DNA of 64,000 nt. It comes from Balneola sp. Lineage in GTDB: Bacteria > Bacteroidota > Rhodothermia > Balneolales > Balneolaceae. This document shows positions 9,365 to 18,278 of the stretch, in pieces (position 1 is the first letter of the stretch; every line of letters begins with the position of its first letter). Under the pieces are notes generated by a model that saw only the letters and a list, made by a program, of their open reading frames with translations, had not been told where the DNA came from and made no database searches. The stretch spans positions 281,748 to 345,747 of the forward strand of contig JAEPPZ010000002.1 of the NCBI GenBank assembly GCA_017640785.1, given 5' to 3'. The position numbers were made by a program, and so were the translations under genes.

Positions 9365-10286
9365 GAATGCGCTCCAGGTCGTCTTCTGAATAATATTCGA
9401 TTTTGATTTCTCCACCTTTGGCTTTTGGGTTAACCTGCACTTTAGTACTAAAAGTATGCCTCAGTCTTGAAGATATTTCTTCGTAAAATGGATTGTTTGG
9501 ATCTTTTTTAGACGAGGTTTTCTTTTTCTTTCCTGCTGAAGATAACGCTCTTACCGCATCTTCCATTTGTCGTACTGACCATTCATTGGTAACCGCTTTT
9601 TTCAACAATTTTTGCTGATCAGAAATATCTTCGATAGTAATAAGAGAACGAGCATGCCCCATTGCTATTTCATTCTTTTTTAATGCTGTTTGAATGAAAT
9701 CCGGCAAGGTCAATAACCGTAACATATTTGTAACAGTTGTTCTGTTCTTACCTACTCTTTCAGCAACTTGAGCTTGAGTATAATCAAATTCTTCTAAAAG
9801 CCTTTTGTAAGCCAAAGCAACTTCAAGAGCATTCAGATCTTCCCGTTGAATATTTTCTATCAAAGCAAATGCCATGCTTTGCTCATCATCGGCTTTACGA
9901 ACGTATGCTGCTACCTCTTTAAGCCCTGCAAGTTTCGATGCTTTTAATCTGCGTTCTCCACTTATCAGCTCAAACTTTCTCTCGCCAATATACCTTACCG
10001 TAAGTGGCTGAATAATTCCATGCTCTTTAATAGAATCAGCCAGTTCGTCCAGCTTTTCTTCATCGAATTCCTTACGCGGCTGGTGTGGGTTTGCTCTGAT
10101 ATCATCTACAGGAATATGAAGAACTACATTTACTAATTCGGCAGGATCAACTTCAACCGGTTTTTCCGAATCGGAGCCTTTTTGTTTTGCTATAGGCTCT
10201 CTTTTATTCTCTTCGGATTTCTCCTCATCGGATTGATACTCCGGGAAATAAACACCTAAACCTCTTCCTAAAACCTTCTTTGCCAT
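9342..10286 (-). CDS. parB: Chromosome-partitioning protein ParB
   Basis: A 314-residue protein. It has the ParB/Spo0J N-terminal CTPase core with NPHQPRKEF, the ISGERRLKASKLAG box and ENIQREDLN, followed by a helix-turn-helix (YTQAQVAERVGKNRTTVTN) and a C-terminal dimer region ending at YYSEDDLERILGIFDSI. The family binds parS sites, hydrolyses CTP, slides as a clamp and works with ParA in origin segregation. Residues 20-50 form a charged linker. The ATG lies 11 bases after parA. No parS-like palindrome was seen in the window. Confidence 0.95.
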   Translation of the reverse strand: MAKKVLGRGLGVYFPEYQSDEEKSEENKREPIAKQKGSDSEKPVEVDPAELVNVVLHIPVDDIRANPHQPRKEFDEEKLDELADSIKEHGIIQPLTVRYIGERKFELISGERRLKASKLAGLKEVAAYVRKADDEQSMAFALIENIQREDLNALEVALAYKRLLEEFDYTQAQVAERVGKNRTTVTNMLRLLTLPDFIQTALKKNEIAMGHARSLITIEDISDQQKLLKKAVTNEWSVRQMEDAVRALSSAGKKKKTSSKKDPNNPFYEEISSRLRHTFSTKVQVNPKAKGGEIKIEYYSEDDLERILGIFDSI

Positions 10287-10297
10287 TCTATTATTCC

Positions 10298-11095
10298 TTA
10301 ATTAGAAAGTACAGGACTATCCTTAAATAGCTTTCTGTTTTTCTTAATGATCTCACGAGCTAAAGACAGATAATTTTTACTTCCGGTGCTGGTAGAATCA
10401 TATAAAAGCGCCGGTTTACCAAAACTTGGAGCTTCAGCGAGCCTGATATTTCTGGCAATCACCGACTTGAAAACTCTGTCATCAAAATAACGCTTTACTT
10501 CTTCAGCCACCTGATTGGATAATCTTGTTCTGGTATCATACATCGTCAATAAAACGCCTTCAATATCCAAGTCAGGATTCAAGTGTTGTCTTACAATTTT
10601 GATCGTATTCAATAATTGACCAAGACCTTCTAATGCAAAGTACTCACACTGAACTGGTATTACAATTGAATCCGATGCTGTAAGCGCGTTGATAGTTAAA
10701 AGTCCCAGCGAAGGCGGACAGTCAATAATGATAAAGTCATATTTATCTCTTAGATCACCGATTGCCTTATCAAGAATTCTTTCGCGATCCTCTCTGTCAA
10801 TCATTTCGATTTCCGCACCTACCAAATTTATATGAGCCGGTACCAAATCCAGAAAATCTAATTCTGTTGAACGTATCGTTTCAGTAGTGTCAGTGCTACC
10901 AATCATCACCTCATATACAGAATTGGTAACGGTCTTAACATCAATACCTAATCCACTAGTTGTATTACTTTGAGGATCTATATCAATTACAAGTGTTGGG
11001 TGCTCTATGGCCGCTAAACTAGCAGCTAAGTTGATAGCAGTAGTTGTTTTACCTACTCCTCCCTTTTGATTTGCTATAGAGATAACTTTACCCAT
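10298..11095 (-). CDS. parA: Chromosome-partitioning ATPase ParA/Soj
   Basis: A 265-residue deviant-Walker P-loop ATPase: [20 protein letters not shown] at the N-terminus, the Walker A' motif DIDPQSNTT and the Walker B-like [13 protein letters not shown]. It binds DNA non-specifically as an ATP dimer and positions ParB-parS complexes. Normal length for chromosomal Soj proteins, with no N-terminal DNA-binding domain. First gene of the parA-parB run; the 111 bases before it hold two DnaA-box matches. Confidence 0.95.
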   Translation of the reverse strand: MGKVISIANQKGGVGKTTTAINLAASLAAIEHPTLVIDIDPQSNTTSGLGIDVKTVTNSVYEVMIGSTDTTETIRSTELDFLDLVPAHINLVGAEIEMIDREDRERILDKAIGDLRDKYDFIIIDCPPSLGLLTINALTASDSIVIPVQCEYFALEGLGQLLNTIKIVRQHLNPDLDIEGVLLTMYDTRTRLSNQVAEEVKRYFDDRVFKSVIARNIRLAEAPSFGKPALLYDSTSTGSKNYLSLAREIIKKNRKLFKDSPVLSN

Positions 11096-11168
11096 TAAAT
11101 ACTCGCTTATTTTGGTTCTTTGACATTAAAATCAATATAAAGCGAGGTATCATGCGATACAAAAATAC

Positions 11169-11199
11169 TTATTCACATCCATATAGTAAGTTATCCACA
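11169..11199 (+). promoter_or_regulatory. Pair of DnaA-box matches upstream of parA
   Basis: TTATTCACA (11169-11177) and TTATCCACA (11191-11199) both fit the DnaA box TTWTNCACA; the second is identical to the classical strong box. They have the same orientation with starts 22 bases apart, about two helical turns, in the gap between the anti-sigma gene and parA. They could make parAB DnaA-responsive or be part of an origin-proximal cluster. Confidence 0.5.
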
Positions 11200-11206
11200 A
11201 TTGGGA

Positions 11207-11782
11207 TCAGTTATTAACCGGAGAACTGGTTAATAGTACTCCCTGTCTTTGATTCGAGGGTTCATCGACTTTATTTACAGGGATAAGTTTTTCATAACTC
11301 TTTTCGTACTCGGCCCCAATTCTTTGTGCCTGAACCGCATCGGTACGGTCTGATATATTAATAATTTCATTCCTGTCAACCCATGGCTGAACGGTGCCGG
11401 CAGAAATAACAGTGGTTTGAGCTGGTGAGCTTGTTAACGTTCCAAAATCAATGAAATACACAGAAACCGAAATAAGAAGCAGGATAGTTGCAGCTACTGC
11501 TACCGTTTTTCCAAACCAACCTATTAATTTAAACGAACTACGTAGACGCTTTTGTTGGTCGGATACGGCTTGTTCTTTAACCTTATTGAGTATTTCAGCA
11601 GGTGTCTGCTTTAATGGTAACTTTTTAACCTTATTGTATGTGCTCCTTAAACTTTCAACTTCTATGAGTAAGTTTTCGTTACTCATCATTTCTCTTTCAA
11701 ATTCGATCTCCTCAGAGGGATCCATCTCCCTCATGAGGTACCGAATACAGTCTTCATCGTTTATTTGCATGTTTAAACTCAT
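11207..11782 (-). CDS. Putative transmembrane anti-sigma factor
   Basis: About 191 residues. The N-terminal cytoplasmic part (INDEDCIRYLMREMDPSEEIEFEREM) resembles anti-sigma domains of ECF regulators, followed by a single membrane helix (FGKTVAVAATILLLISVSVYF, shortened) and a periplasmic tail. The ATG at 11782 has AGGAAG about nine bases upstream; the frame also opens at a TTG at 11800. It overlaps the end of the sigma gene by 29 bases, so the two are translationally coupled, as expected for a sigma/anti-sigma pair. Assignment rests on architecture and context. Confidence 0.7.
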   Translation of the reverse strand: MSLNMQINDEDCIRYLMREMDPSEEIEFEREMMSNENLLIEVESLRSTYNKVKKLPLKQTPAEILNKVKEQAVSDQQKRLRSSFKLIGWFGKTVAVAATILLLISVSVYFIDFGTLTSSPAQTTVISAGTVQPWVDRNEIINISDRTDAVQAQRIGAEYEKSYEKLIPVNKVDEPSNQRQGVLLTSSPVNN

Positions 11783-12398
11783 GTTGTCTTTCTTCCTCAA
11801 AGTGCTTGCGCAAATTTATCAACGCATAACGCATACGACCTAGTGCCGTATTTATTGATACATTAGTCAATTCTGCGATTTCTTTAAAGGGCATTTCATA
11901 ATAATGCCTCAAAAGTACAACGGTGCGTTGTTCCTCAGGTAATTTAGCTATATGAGCCATTAAACTGGACTTTGTTTCGCCCTCAACTAATTGCTCATCA
12001 GCGTCTACCCAACTCTCGTCCGTCATTCTATCAAAGTAATCTGAGCGAGAATCGTCATCGTCGTACCAAGAGTTAACGTCAATGTAACGCTTTTGTTTTC
12101 TTATATGATCAATTGTTGCATTGTGCGCAATTCTCATTACCCACGCAATCCATTTACCTTGTTCGTTGTAGGTGTCATCCATTTTTGTGACTACCTTCGT
12201 AAACACTTCCTGAAAAATATCATTAGCTGTTTCAGGGTTGTTGATCATACTATAAATGTATGAATAAATTTTTGCCTGGTGACGGTTCATTAATTCATTG
12301 AATGCAGCTTCGTCAGCTTTTTTTCTGAAATAACGTACCAGATCTCTGTCCCGAAGATCTTTATAAGATGCCTTTGTAGTTCTCTTTAATAGTTCCAT
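11754..12398 (-). CDS. ECF-type RNA polymerase sigma factor
   Basis: About 214 residues from the ATG at 12398, with an in-frame GTG at 12407. Region 2 is clear: AFNELMNRHQAKIYSYIYSM, then DIFQEVFTKVV and WVMRIAHNATIDHIRKQKR. Region 4 is LPEEQRTVVLLRHYYEMPF then KEIAELTNVSINTALGRMRY. These are the hallmarks of RpoE-like sigma-70 family group 4 factors. The acidic linker (VNSWYDDDDSRSDYFD) between regions is longer than usual. It is followed by an overlapping membrane anti-sigma gene, so it likely answers an envelope signal. The 237 bases upstream to uvrC hold no gene and must contain the promoter. Confidence 0.9.
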   Translation of the reverse strand: MELLKRTTKASYKDLRDRDLVRYFRKKADEAAFNELMNRHQAKIYSYIYSMINNPETANDIFQEVFTKVVTKMDDTYNEQGKWIAWVMRIAHNATIDHIRKQKRYIDVNSWYDDDDSRSDYFDRMTDESWVDADEQLVEGETKSSLMAHIAKLPEEQRTVVLLRHYYEMPFKEIAELTNVSINTALGRMRYALINLRKHFEEERQHEFKHANKR

Positions 12399-12635
12399 TG
12401 TGTTCACCCGTGTATTTTGGGGTTAACTCTTTGCCAACGTATTGATTAAACTCTGAATACCTCGATTACATTCAATCAATAACATTTATTAACACAAAGA
12501 GCATTTTACCTCTTGTCTTGCACTATTGTACGAAGAGCTAAGACAATTGGCTTGGTTCTATTTTAATTGATGATACTCAACCTTCATATCACATGATGAT
12601 GTTAGCCGTTTAATCACATCAAAATCTAAGACGAG

Positions 12636-14480
12636 CTAGTTATTGAAATGGTTGTAAACTTTTTCTCCGGATTTTTTCCCGATCACTTTTTGAATCTCTT
12701 CTATTTCGGCTTGTTTTACTTTTTTTACTGAACCAAATTCCTTCAACAGTGCTTGTGATGTTTTTTCACCCACTCCCTCTATATCAGTGAGTTCTGTGAT
12801 CAATGTTCTCTTGGACCTTTTTTGACGATGAAAAGTGATCGCAAAACGGTGCGCTTCATCTCTGGCTTGTTGGATCAGTTTAAGGGCAGTTGATTTTTTA
12901 GGGATCATTATCGAGTCCATTTTACCAGGTATAAATACCTCTTCCAATCTCTTTGCTAAGCCGATAATTTCACATTCACCGTAGAACCCAATTTCTTTAA
13001 GGGCTTCCACTGCAGAACTAAGTTGTCCTTTCCCACCATCAACAATAATAAGATCCGGAATTTGCAATCCATCTTTCATCACTTTGGAGTAGCGCCGCGT
13101 CAAAATCTCTTTCATAGAAGCAAAGTCATCAGGACCTACAACCGTTTTAATATTGAATCGCTTGTACTCGCTTTTTCGAGGTTTTGCATCTACAAAACAA
13201 ACCATAGAAGCTACAGGATCTGATCCTTGTAAATTTGAATTATCAAAGCACTCAATTCTTCTGGGAAGTCTCTGTAAACCTAAATGTTCTTTCAGTTCTT
13301 TTACTGCATGAGGAATACGATCGCGTTCTGCTTTTTCTTTTTCTAATCTTCTTTCGTTTAAATGTAGTTTCGCATTCGATTTGGCCATTTTGATCAACTG
13401 GGCCTTTTCTCCAATCTGTGGTACATGAACCGGTACTTTCTTTCCTTTTTCCTGATATAGATACTGTACCAATGCTTCATCATCTTCCATCTCTTTGCTG
13501 ATATACACCTCATCAGGAATGGCAGCTGTATATTGTCCGGTGTAATAATCTTCCACAAAAGACTGAAGCAGAACACCTTCAGCCAGTCCATCAATATTTT
13601 TCAAGAAACGATGGAATTTACCTATCAACTTGCCTTCCCGCACTTTAAATAAAACCCCACAGGCTTCTCCAAGTTCCGAATCGATTATCAATGCAAATAC
13701 ATCGCGATCTACTTTTTTGTCCGCGACCATTTTCATTTTCTTGCTGTAGCGCTCAACGGCAATAAGGCTATCCCGAAGCTTAGCTGCTTCTTCAAATGCT
13801 AAAGCGGAAGATGCTATTTCCATCTCTTCTTTCAGTTCACGGATCAACACCTCCGTTTGTCCATTCAGCAATCGCTCTACTTTAGATACAACAACATTAT
13901 AGCGTTCATTATCCCAATCGCCAGAACAGTTCTCTAAATAATCATCGAAACAGGAATGCCACTTAGGAATCCCACGAGTTCGATCAATATTCTTGATTGA
14001 AACTGCGCAGGTACAAAGATCAAAAGCTTTTCGAATGGTTTCCAGCATCCGCTTCATGTTTATAACGCTGTCGTACGGACCATAATATTTACTTCCGTCT
14101 TTCACGATAGTTCGAGTTGGAAACACTCTTGGCTTATCATCTTTTGTGATGCAAATGTAGGGATACGACTTGTCATCCCGATACATAATATTGTAGCGAG
14201 GCTGATACTGCTTAATAAAGTTATTCTCTAAGATCAAAGCTTCCGCTTCTGAATCAGTAACTACCACTTCCAGATCATCGATCTTGGAAACCATCGTTTT
14301 GATGCGTCCATCTACATTACGGGATTCTTGAAAATAAGAACGAACTCTGTTTCTTAACTTCTTGGCTTTACCTACATACAACACACTTCCGTTTTTATCT
14401 CTGTAGATATAAACTCCGGGTGAAAGCGGTAGATTCGCTACTTTTTCAGAAACTTCTATGTTGATCTTTGGATTGCTCAC
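12636..14480 (-). CDS. uvrC: Excinuclease ABC subunit C
   Basis: A 614-residue nucleotide excision repair nuclease. The N-terminal GIY-YIG domain shows LPLSPGVYIYRDKNGSVLYV and GKAKKLRNRVRSYF; a UVR motif (LAFEEAAKLRDSLIAVE) lies near residues 215-240. The UvrC RNase-H-like core has IECFDNSNLQGSDPVASMV and IIVDGGKGQLSSA, and the C-terminus has helix-hairpin-helix elements (IEGVGEKTSQALLKEFGSV). All catalytic modules are present at family length. The start is GTG. It is transcribed away from the DUF3311/symporter pair. Confidence 0.96.
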   Translation of the reverse strand: MSNPKINIEVSEKVANLPLSPGVYIYRDKNGSVLYVGKAKKLRNRVRSYFQESRNVDGRIKTMVSKIDDLEVVVTDSEAEALILENNFIKQYQPRYNIMYRDDKSYPYICITKDDKPRVFPTRTIVKDGSKYYGPYDSVINMKRMLETIRKAFDLCTCAVSIKNIDRTRGIPKWHSCFDDYLENCSGDWDNERYNVVVSKVERLLNGQTEVLIRELKEEMEIASSALAFEEAAKLRDSLIAVERYSKKMKMVADKKVDRDVFALIIDSELGEACGVLFKVREGKLIGKFHRFLKNIDGLAEGVLLQSFVEDYYTGQYTAAIPDEVYISKEMEDDEALVQYLYQEKGKKVPVHVPQIGEKAQLIKMAKSNAKLHLNERRLEKEKAERDRIPHAVKELKEHLGLQRLPRRIECFDNSNLQGSDPVASMVCFVDAKPRKSEYKRFNIKTVVGPDDFASMKEILTRRYSKVMKDGLQIPDLIIVDGGKGQLSSAVEALKEIGFYGECEIIGLAKRLEEVFIPGKMDSIMIPKKSTALKLIQQARDEAHRFAITFHRQKRSKRTLITELTDIEGVGEKTSQALLKEFGSVKKVKQAEIEEIQKVIGKKSGEKVYNHFNN

Positions 14481-14610
14481 GGTTTAAAGGTAGTGGTTTT
14501 GGAACACTGATTCCGCTGATTTTGGATTGCTTATTTCAGCTTATGGTTTTATTAAACCTCTTTCGATTCAAAACTTCTTTTCGTATTTATAGCGAAATAT
14601 TTTTTTAAAT

Positions 14611-14865
14611 ATGAACAACAAGATCCCAAACGGCTTAGTTTTTTCTACTCGATCACCAAAGCGAAGAAAACGTGCATTTATTTTAGTTCCGATTCTGATA
14701 CTAATTCAAATTTGCCTGATCTGGCCGGTTTATCCATTGATGAGTTCAGCAAGGCCACTAATTCTTGGGCTGCCCCTATCCTTTTTCTGGGTTATCCTGA
14801 TGGTTTGTTGCTCCTTTACAGCACTCTTTCTCTTTTTCAGAAAAGATACTGAGGAGGAAAGCTAA
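14611..14865 (+). CDS. DUF3311 small membrane protein, symporter partner
   Basis: An 84-residue protein with a basic N-terminus (SPKRRKR) and two membrane segments (about 23-45 and 52-76) joined by PLMSSARPLILGLPLSFFW, the DUF3311 signature. Genes of this family usually sit directly before a sodium/solute symporter gene, as here, where its stop touches the next start. It probably assists assembly or function of that transporter; direct evidence is lacking for this protein. Confidence 0.8.
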   Translation: MNNKIPNGLVFSTRSPKRRKRAFILVPILILIQICLIWPVYPLMSSARPLILGLPLSFFWVILMVCCSFTALFLFFRKDTEEES

Positions 14866-16344
14866 TTGGCTGACTGGATCATTATTCTCGGAATTTGTGG
14901 AATCTATTTGGCGATCACTTTGGTGATGGGAATCATCCCGGGAAGAAAAGTGAGCAACAGTGCCGCCGGATATGTAGCTGGTGACCGTTCCATGAATGTG
15001 TTCATTCTCTATTTCGTGTTGGGCGCATCCATTTTTTCCTCTTTTGCATTTTTGGGTGGTCCGGGTTGGGCGTATTCCCGTGGAGCTGCTGCTTTCTACA
15101 TCATCGCTTACGGAGCTTTGGGAATGGTTCCCTTTTACTTTTTTGGCCCCAAAGCCAGAAAACTTGGTGCAAAACACGGATTTGTTACCCAAGCCGAATT
15201 ACTTCAGGATCGCTACAACAGTAAACTACTTTCAGCTCTATTAGCAGTTCTAACTGTAGTGGTTTTGATTCCCTATTTAACACTGCAAATGAAAGGCGCC
15301 GGATTGGTCCTGAATACGATCAGCGAAGGAACTATTCCTGAATGGTTGGGCGCCGGAATTGCGTACGGAGTCGTGCTTGTGTACGTGTTCTTTAGTGGAG
15401 TGATGGGGGTTGGGTGGACGAATACTTTCCAAGGAATTTTCATGCTGATCATTGCGTGGTTTTTGGGAATCTATCTTCCTGAAAAGATGTATGGTGGAAT
15501 CGGGCCGATGTTTGAAGAATTAATAGCTTCCGATTTTGGTGACGCACTTACTGCTCCGGGTTTAACCAGTAGCGGAGCCGCCTGGGATTGGTGGGGATTC
15601 AGTTCTGCCGTGTTGATCTCTGCAATCGGATTTTCCATGTGGCCACATTTCTTTATGAAAGCATTTGCTGCAAAAAGTGATCGAACTATTAAATTAACGG
15701 TTGTCCTCTACCCTACTTTTCAGATCTTTTTGGTTCCGATTTTGATCATCGGTTTTGCTGCCGTTCTTGCTTTTCCGAATGTAACTCCGGCTGATTCTAT
15801 TCTTCCACATGTATTGCTTCAAATGGATTTGCCGGTAATTCTGATCGGCTTGGTTTGTGCCGGGACTTTGGCGGCTTCCATGTCTTCGGGTGATGCTATT
15901 GTTCACGCAGCGGCTTCGGTTGCTGTTCGGGACGGTCTTTCAAAATCCCCATCACTTGCAAACTGGATGAAAGCAGAAGGCAATGAACGGACATTGATAC
16001 GAATTTTAGTAATTGTAATAAGTTTGATCGCCTATTACTTCGCGGTGTTTTCAGAAACGGATATTGTATCTCTATTGCTGGGAGCATATGGCGGAATTGC
16101 TCAGATGTTCCCGTTGGTATTTGCCATGTTCTACTGGCCACGGGCAAATGGAAAAGGTGCGCTGGCAGGATTGATCGGTGGGATTGTGGTCACGCTGTTC
16201 TTCCTGTACAATCCTGAATTCAAACCACTTCCTATGCATGAGGGAATTTATGGATTGATTGTGAATCTGGCTTTATTGATAGGAATTAGCTTGACCACCG
16301 AGCCTGAGGATAGAGAACGAATTGAAAGGTATACAGAACTTTAA
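14866..16344 (+). CDS. Sodium:solute symporter family (SSS) transporter
   Basis: A 492-residue polytopic protein with about 13 hydrophobic helices and SSS landmarks: MGIIPGRKVSNSAAGYVAGDR at the start of the core (cut for length), FVLGASIFSSFAFLGGPGWA, and LAASMSSGDAIVHAAA in the later helices. Family members couple sodium entry to uptake of pantothenate, proline, sugars, acetate and others; the substrate is not determinable. The start is TTG at 14866, directly after the DUF3311 stop. It is supported by a strong Shine-Dalgarno GGAGG (about 8-10 bases upstream), which is unusual in this window. Confidence 0.88.
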   Translation: MADWIIILGICGIYLAITLVMGIIPGRKVSNSAAGYVAGDRSMNVFILYFVLGASIFSSFAFLGGPGWAYSRGAAAFYIIAYGALGMVPFYFFGPKARKLGAKHGFVTQAELLQDRYNSKLLSALLAVLTVVVLIPYLTLQMKGAGLVLNTISEGTIPEWLGAGIAYGVVLVYVFFSGVMGVGWTNTFQGIFMLIIAWFLGIYLPEKMYGGIGPMFEELIASDFGDALTAPGLTSSGAAWDWWGFSSAVLISAIGFSMWPHFFMKAFAAKSDRTIKLTVVLYPTFQIFLVPILIIGFAAVLAFPNVTPADSILPHVLLQMDLPVILIGLVCAGTLAASMSSGDAIVHAAASVAVRDGLSKSPSLANWMKAEGNERTLIRILVIVISLIAYYFAVFSETDIVSLLLGAYGGIAQMFPLVFAMFYWPRANGKGALAGLIGGIVVTLFFLYNPEFKPLPMHEGIYGLIVNLALLIGISLTTEPEDRERIERYTEL

Positions 16345-16354
16345 AATTATATAC

Positions 16355-16392
16355 ATTCATGTTACTATATCTGTTTGCGGAGTAACATGAAT
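16355..16392. repeat. 12-bp perfect inverted repeat after the symporter gene
   Basis: ATTCATGTTACT (16355-16366) and AGTAACATGAAT (16381-16392) are exact reverse complements with a 14-base spacer. No T-run follows, so it is not an ordinary terminator. It starts 10 bases after the symporter stop and lies just before a gene of different character. Confidence 0.75.
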
Positions 16393-16436
16393 AGAATGCG
16401 TGTTATTTCATTGTTAGGCTTTAATGTAAAACAACG

Positions 16437-17024
16437 ATGACAGAAACTATGAAACAAATATTTACCATTCTTATTCTTGTGCTGACTTGTGGACTTCAAA
16501 ATGTAAAAGGACAACAAAGTGAAATCACCAAGACCTTTGACAAATACATAGAAGCTACAAAATCAGAAAATATAGAAGAACAGCTCGATTATTATCATCC
16601 TGAAATATTTAAACATCTCCCCAGAGATACTTTTTTATTGGCTTTCAAAATGCTGAAGTCTAATCCAATGATTCAAGTTGGAAATGAAAAATTGGTTTCT
16701 GTTTCTAAAATTTATACTGAGAACAAATCAAGTTATGCATTGCTGACCTTTACACAAGAAATTTCAATGGACATGTCTAACATGAAAGATGAAGGTGGAG
16801 CATCAACTGCTATCTCATTTATGCTAATTGAATTGAATAAAGAACACGGTGAAGACAATGTGATATTTAATGAAGACAAGTATATAGTTAAAATTTCCAT
16901 GACAAATGAGTTTTATACCATACTTGAACCAACTTTGAAAGAATGGAAATTTTTACCGAAAGAAGACGATACACAAATTATTATTGAACAAATAATTCCA
17001 AAAAGAATAATAAAGAAAATTTAA
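16437..17024 (+). CDS. Hypothetical exported protein
   Basis: A 195-residue protein; the start may be the ATG at 16437 or the one at 16449. A signal peptide is evident (IFTILILVLTCGLQ, cleavage near VKGQQ). The mature part is mixed alpha/beta, Glu/Lys-rich and about the size of a secreted cystatin/NTF2-like domain, beginning TKTFDKYIEATKSENIEEQL. I do not recognise the family. It lies between an inverted repeat upstream and a DUF1801 gene downstream, with no sign of an operon with either. Confidence 0.6.
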   Translation: MTETMKQIFTILILVLTCGLQNVKGQQSEITKTFDKYIEATKSENIEEQLDYYHPEIFKHLPRDTFLLAFKMLKSNPMIQVGNEKLVSVSKIYTENKSSYALLTFTQEISMDMSNMKDEGGASTAISFMLIELNKEHGEDNVIFNEDKYIVKISMTNEFYTILEPTLKEWKFLPKEDDTQIIIEQIIPKRIIKKI

Positions 17025-17062
17025 AAAGCACTATACACAACATTTTATAAGAAGTTTAAAAA

Positions 17063-17482
17063 ATGAACCTATCCACCAACCCAAAAACCATCGAAGTTTT
17101 CGAGAATTATCCGGGTTCTGTTCGCTCTCAAATGGAGAAGCTCAGAGAATTGGTACTGGAAGCTGCTTCAGAAGTTGATGGTATAGAAAAATTGGAGGAA
17201 ACGTTGAAATGGGGTGAACCCAGTTATCTTACCAAACACGGAAGCACCGTTCGCATGGACTGGAAAGAAAAGAAACCGGATCAATATGCCATGTATTTCA
17301 AATACACTTCCAAGTTAGTCCCTACTTTCAAAGAACTCTATCCGGATGTATTCACTTTTGAAGGCGACCGAGCCATTATATTTAAGCTGGATGAAAAAAT
17401 CCCCGAGAACGAGCTAAAGCATTGTGTAAAACTGGCTCTCAATTATCATAAAGTGAAGTATTTACCACTTTTGGGTGCTTAG
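17063..17482 (+). CDS. DUF1801 (YdhG-like) domain protein
   Basis: A 139-residue cytoplasmic protein with features of DUF1801: KLEETLKWGEPSYLTKHGST, MYFKYTSKLVPTFKELYPD and FEGDRAIIFKLDEKIPENEL. The family is a small alpha/beta fold related to frataxin-like/YdhG proteins with no established biochemical role. Single gene; starts at ATG 17063, 38 bases after the previous stop. Confidence 0.8.
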   Translation: MNLSTNPKTIEVFENYPGSVRSQMEKLRELVLEAASEVDGIEKLEETLKWGEPSYLTKHGSTVRMDWKEKKPDQYAMYFKYTSKLVPTFKELYPDVFTFEGDRAIIFKLDEKIPENELKHCVKLALNYHKVKYLPLLGA

Positions 17483-17609
17483 AAATTCTCTAGACCTGTA
17501 TTGTTTTTTTTACATCTGAAATCAAAAATAATCTCAGCAACTAAATCAAAAGTAATAAAATGTTAGTATGAATTAACTTCTTAGATTTAAAGGAAGAACC
17601 TTTAATGCT

Positions 17610-17984
17610 CTAAAAATTACTAACTTTTTTAATGCTCATTTGACTGGAAGTACTCATCAGATTGTAAGCTACCAATCTAGGTTCTTCTCCTTTCTTAACA
17701 GGATCCAGAATGGCAATTAACATTCTTTGATTTTCTTGTGACCCAATTAAACTGTAAACCTTAATAGAGTCTTCATTCGCGATTGTACTTGAAAGGTCTT
17801 TCAAAGATTGACTATCATTATCTTGAACAAGTTTAGAAATATCTTTAAATATAGATTTACTCTTGCTTTGAATGGTAGCGATCTCAATGGAGTGCTGGTA
17901 ACGGAAGTCAATATCATTATCCAAAAATACTTTTGGAATACAAATTTCTCTAAATACTTCCTTTTTCTTGAACCAATTAAACAT
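17610..17984 (-). CDS. Hypothetical protein, 124 aa
   Basis: A 124-residue protein with no signal peptide or membrane helix. It begins MFNWFKKKEVFREICIPKVF and contains a Ser/Asp/Lys-rich middle (SKSIFKDISKLVQDNDSQSL) and a C-terminal beta-like part. I do not recognise a family. The ATG and codon use look normal, and the frame is longer than chance shadows here, so it is kept as a probable gene. It stands alone between a DUF1801 gene and a 294-base gap in which I see nothing. Confidence 0.5.
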   Translation of the reverse strand: MFNWFKKKEVFREICIPKVFLDNDIDFRYQHSIEIATIQSKSKSIFKDISKLVQDNDSQSLKDLSSTIANEDSIKVYSLIGSQENQRMLIAILDPVKKGEEPRLVAYNLMSTSSQMSIKKVSNF

Positions 17985-18278
17985 ATTTAGTCTTTAGATG
18001 AACTTTTTTCTCTTTTGTGGTTTTATAATCACTACTATACAAAGAGTGAGAATAGTGCCCGATGTTACAATTACAGAATTGAACGGGTTACCTTAACTTT
18101 TATTTGCTCACCTTTATAAATTAAGAATACTTTCATTAATAAACTTTTCACTCTTTTAATATTAAGGATTTATAAGAAAGTATTTAAAGCATTTCAATTC
18201 ATTGAAACTCAATAGATTAATCAAAAGCAAATAGAAATCAATATTTAAAAAGATGTATTTTCCATAAGAATCCTGAGA

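Noticed and set aside
9342-11206. parS site near parAB
   Set aside because: No near-match to the TGTTTCACGTGAAACA palindrome was noticed; the small palindrome near 11150-11163 (GTATC/GATAC arms) is too different.
14776-15192. 138-codon minus-strand frame inside the DUF3311/symporter genes
   Set aside because: It is antisense to two well-supported genes, low in hydrophobic pattern and has no family features; a shadow frame.
16345-17062. Integron attC site around the orphan secreted-protein gene
   Set aside because: GTTAGGC fits the R' core, but no matching RYYYAAC partner was found upstream, and the 38 bases after the gene are too short and lack a core-site pair.
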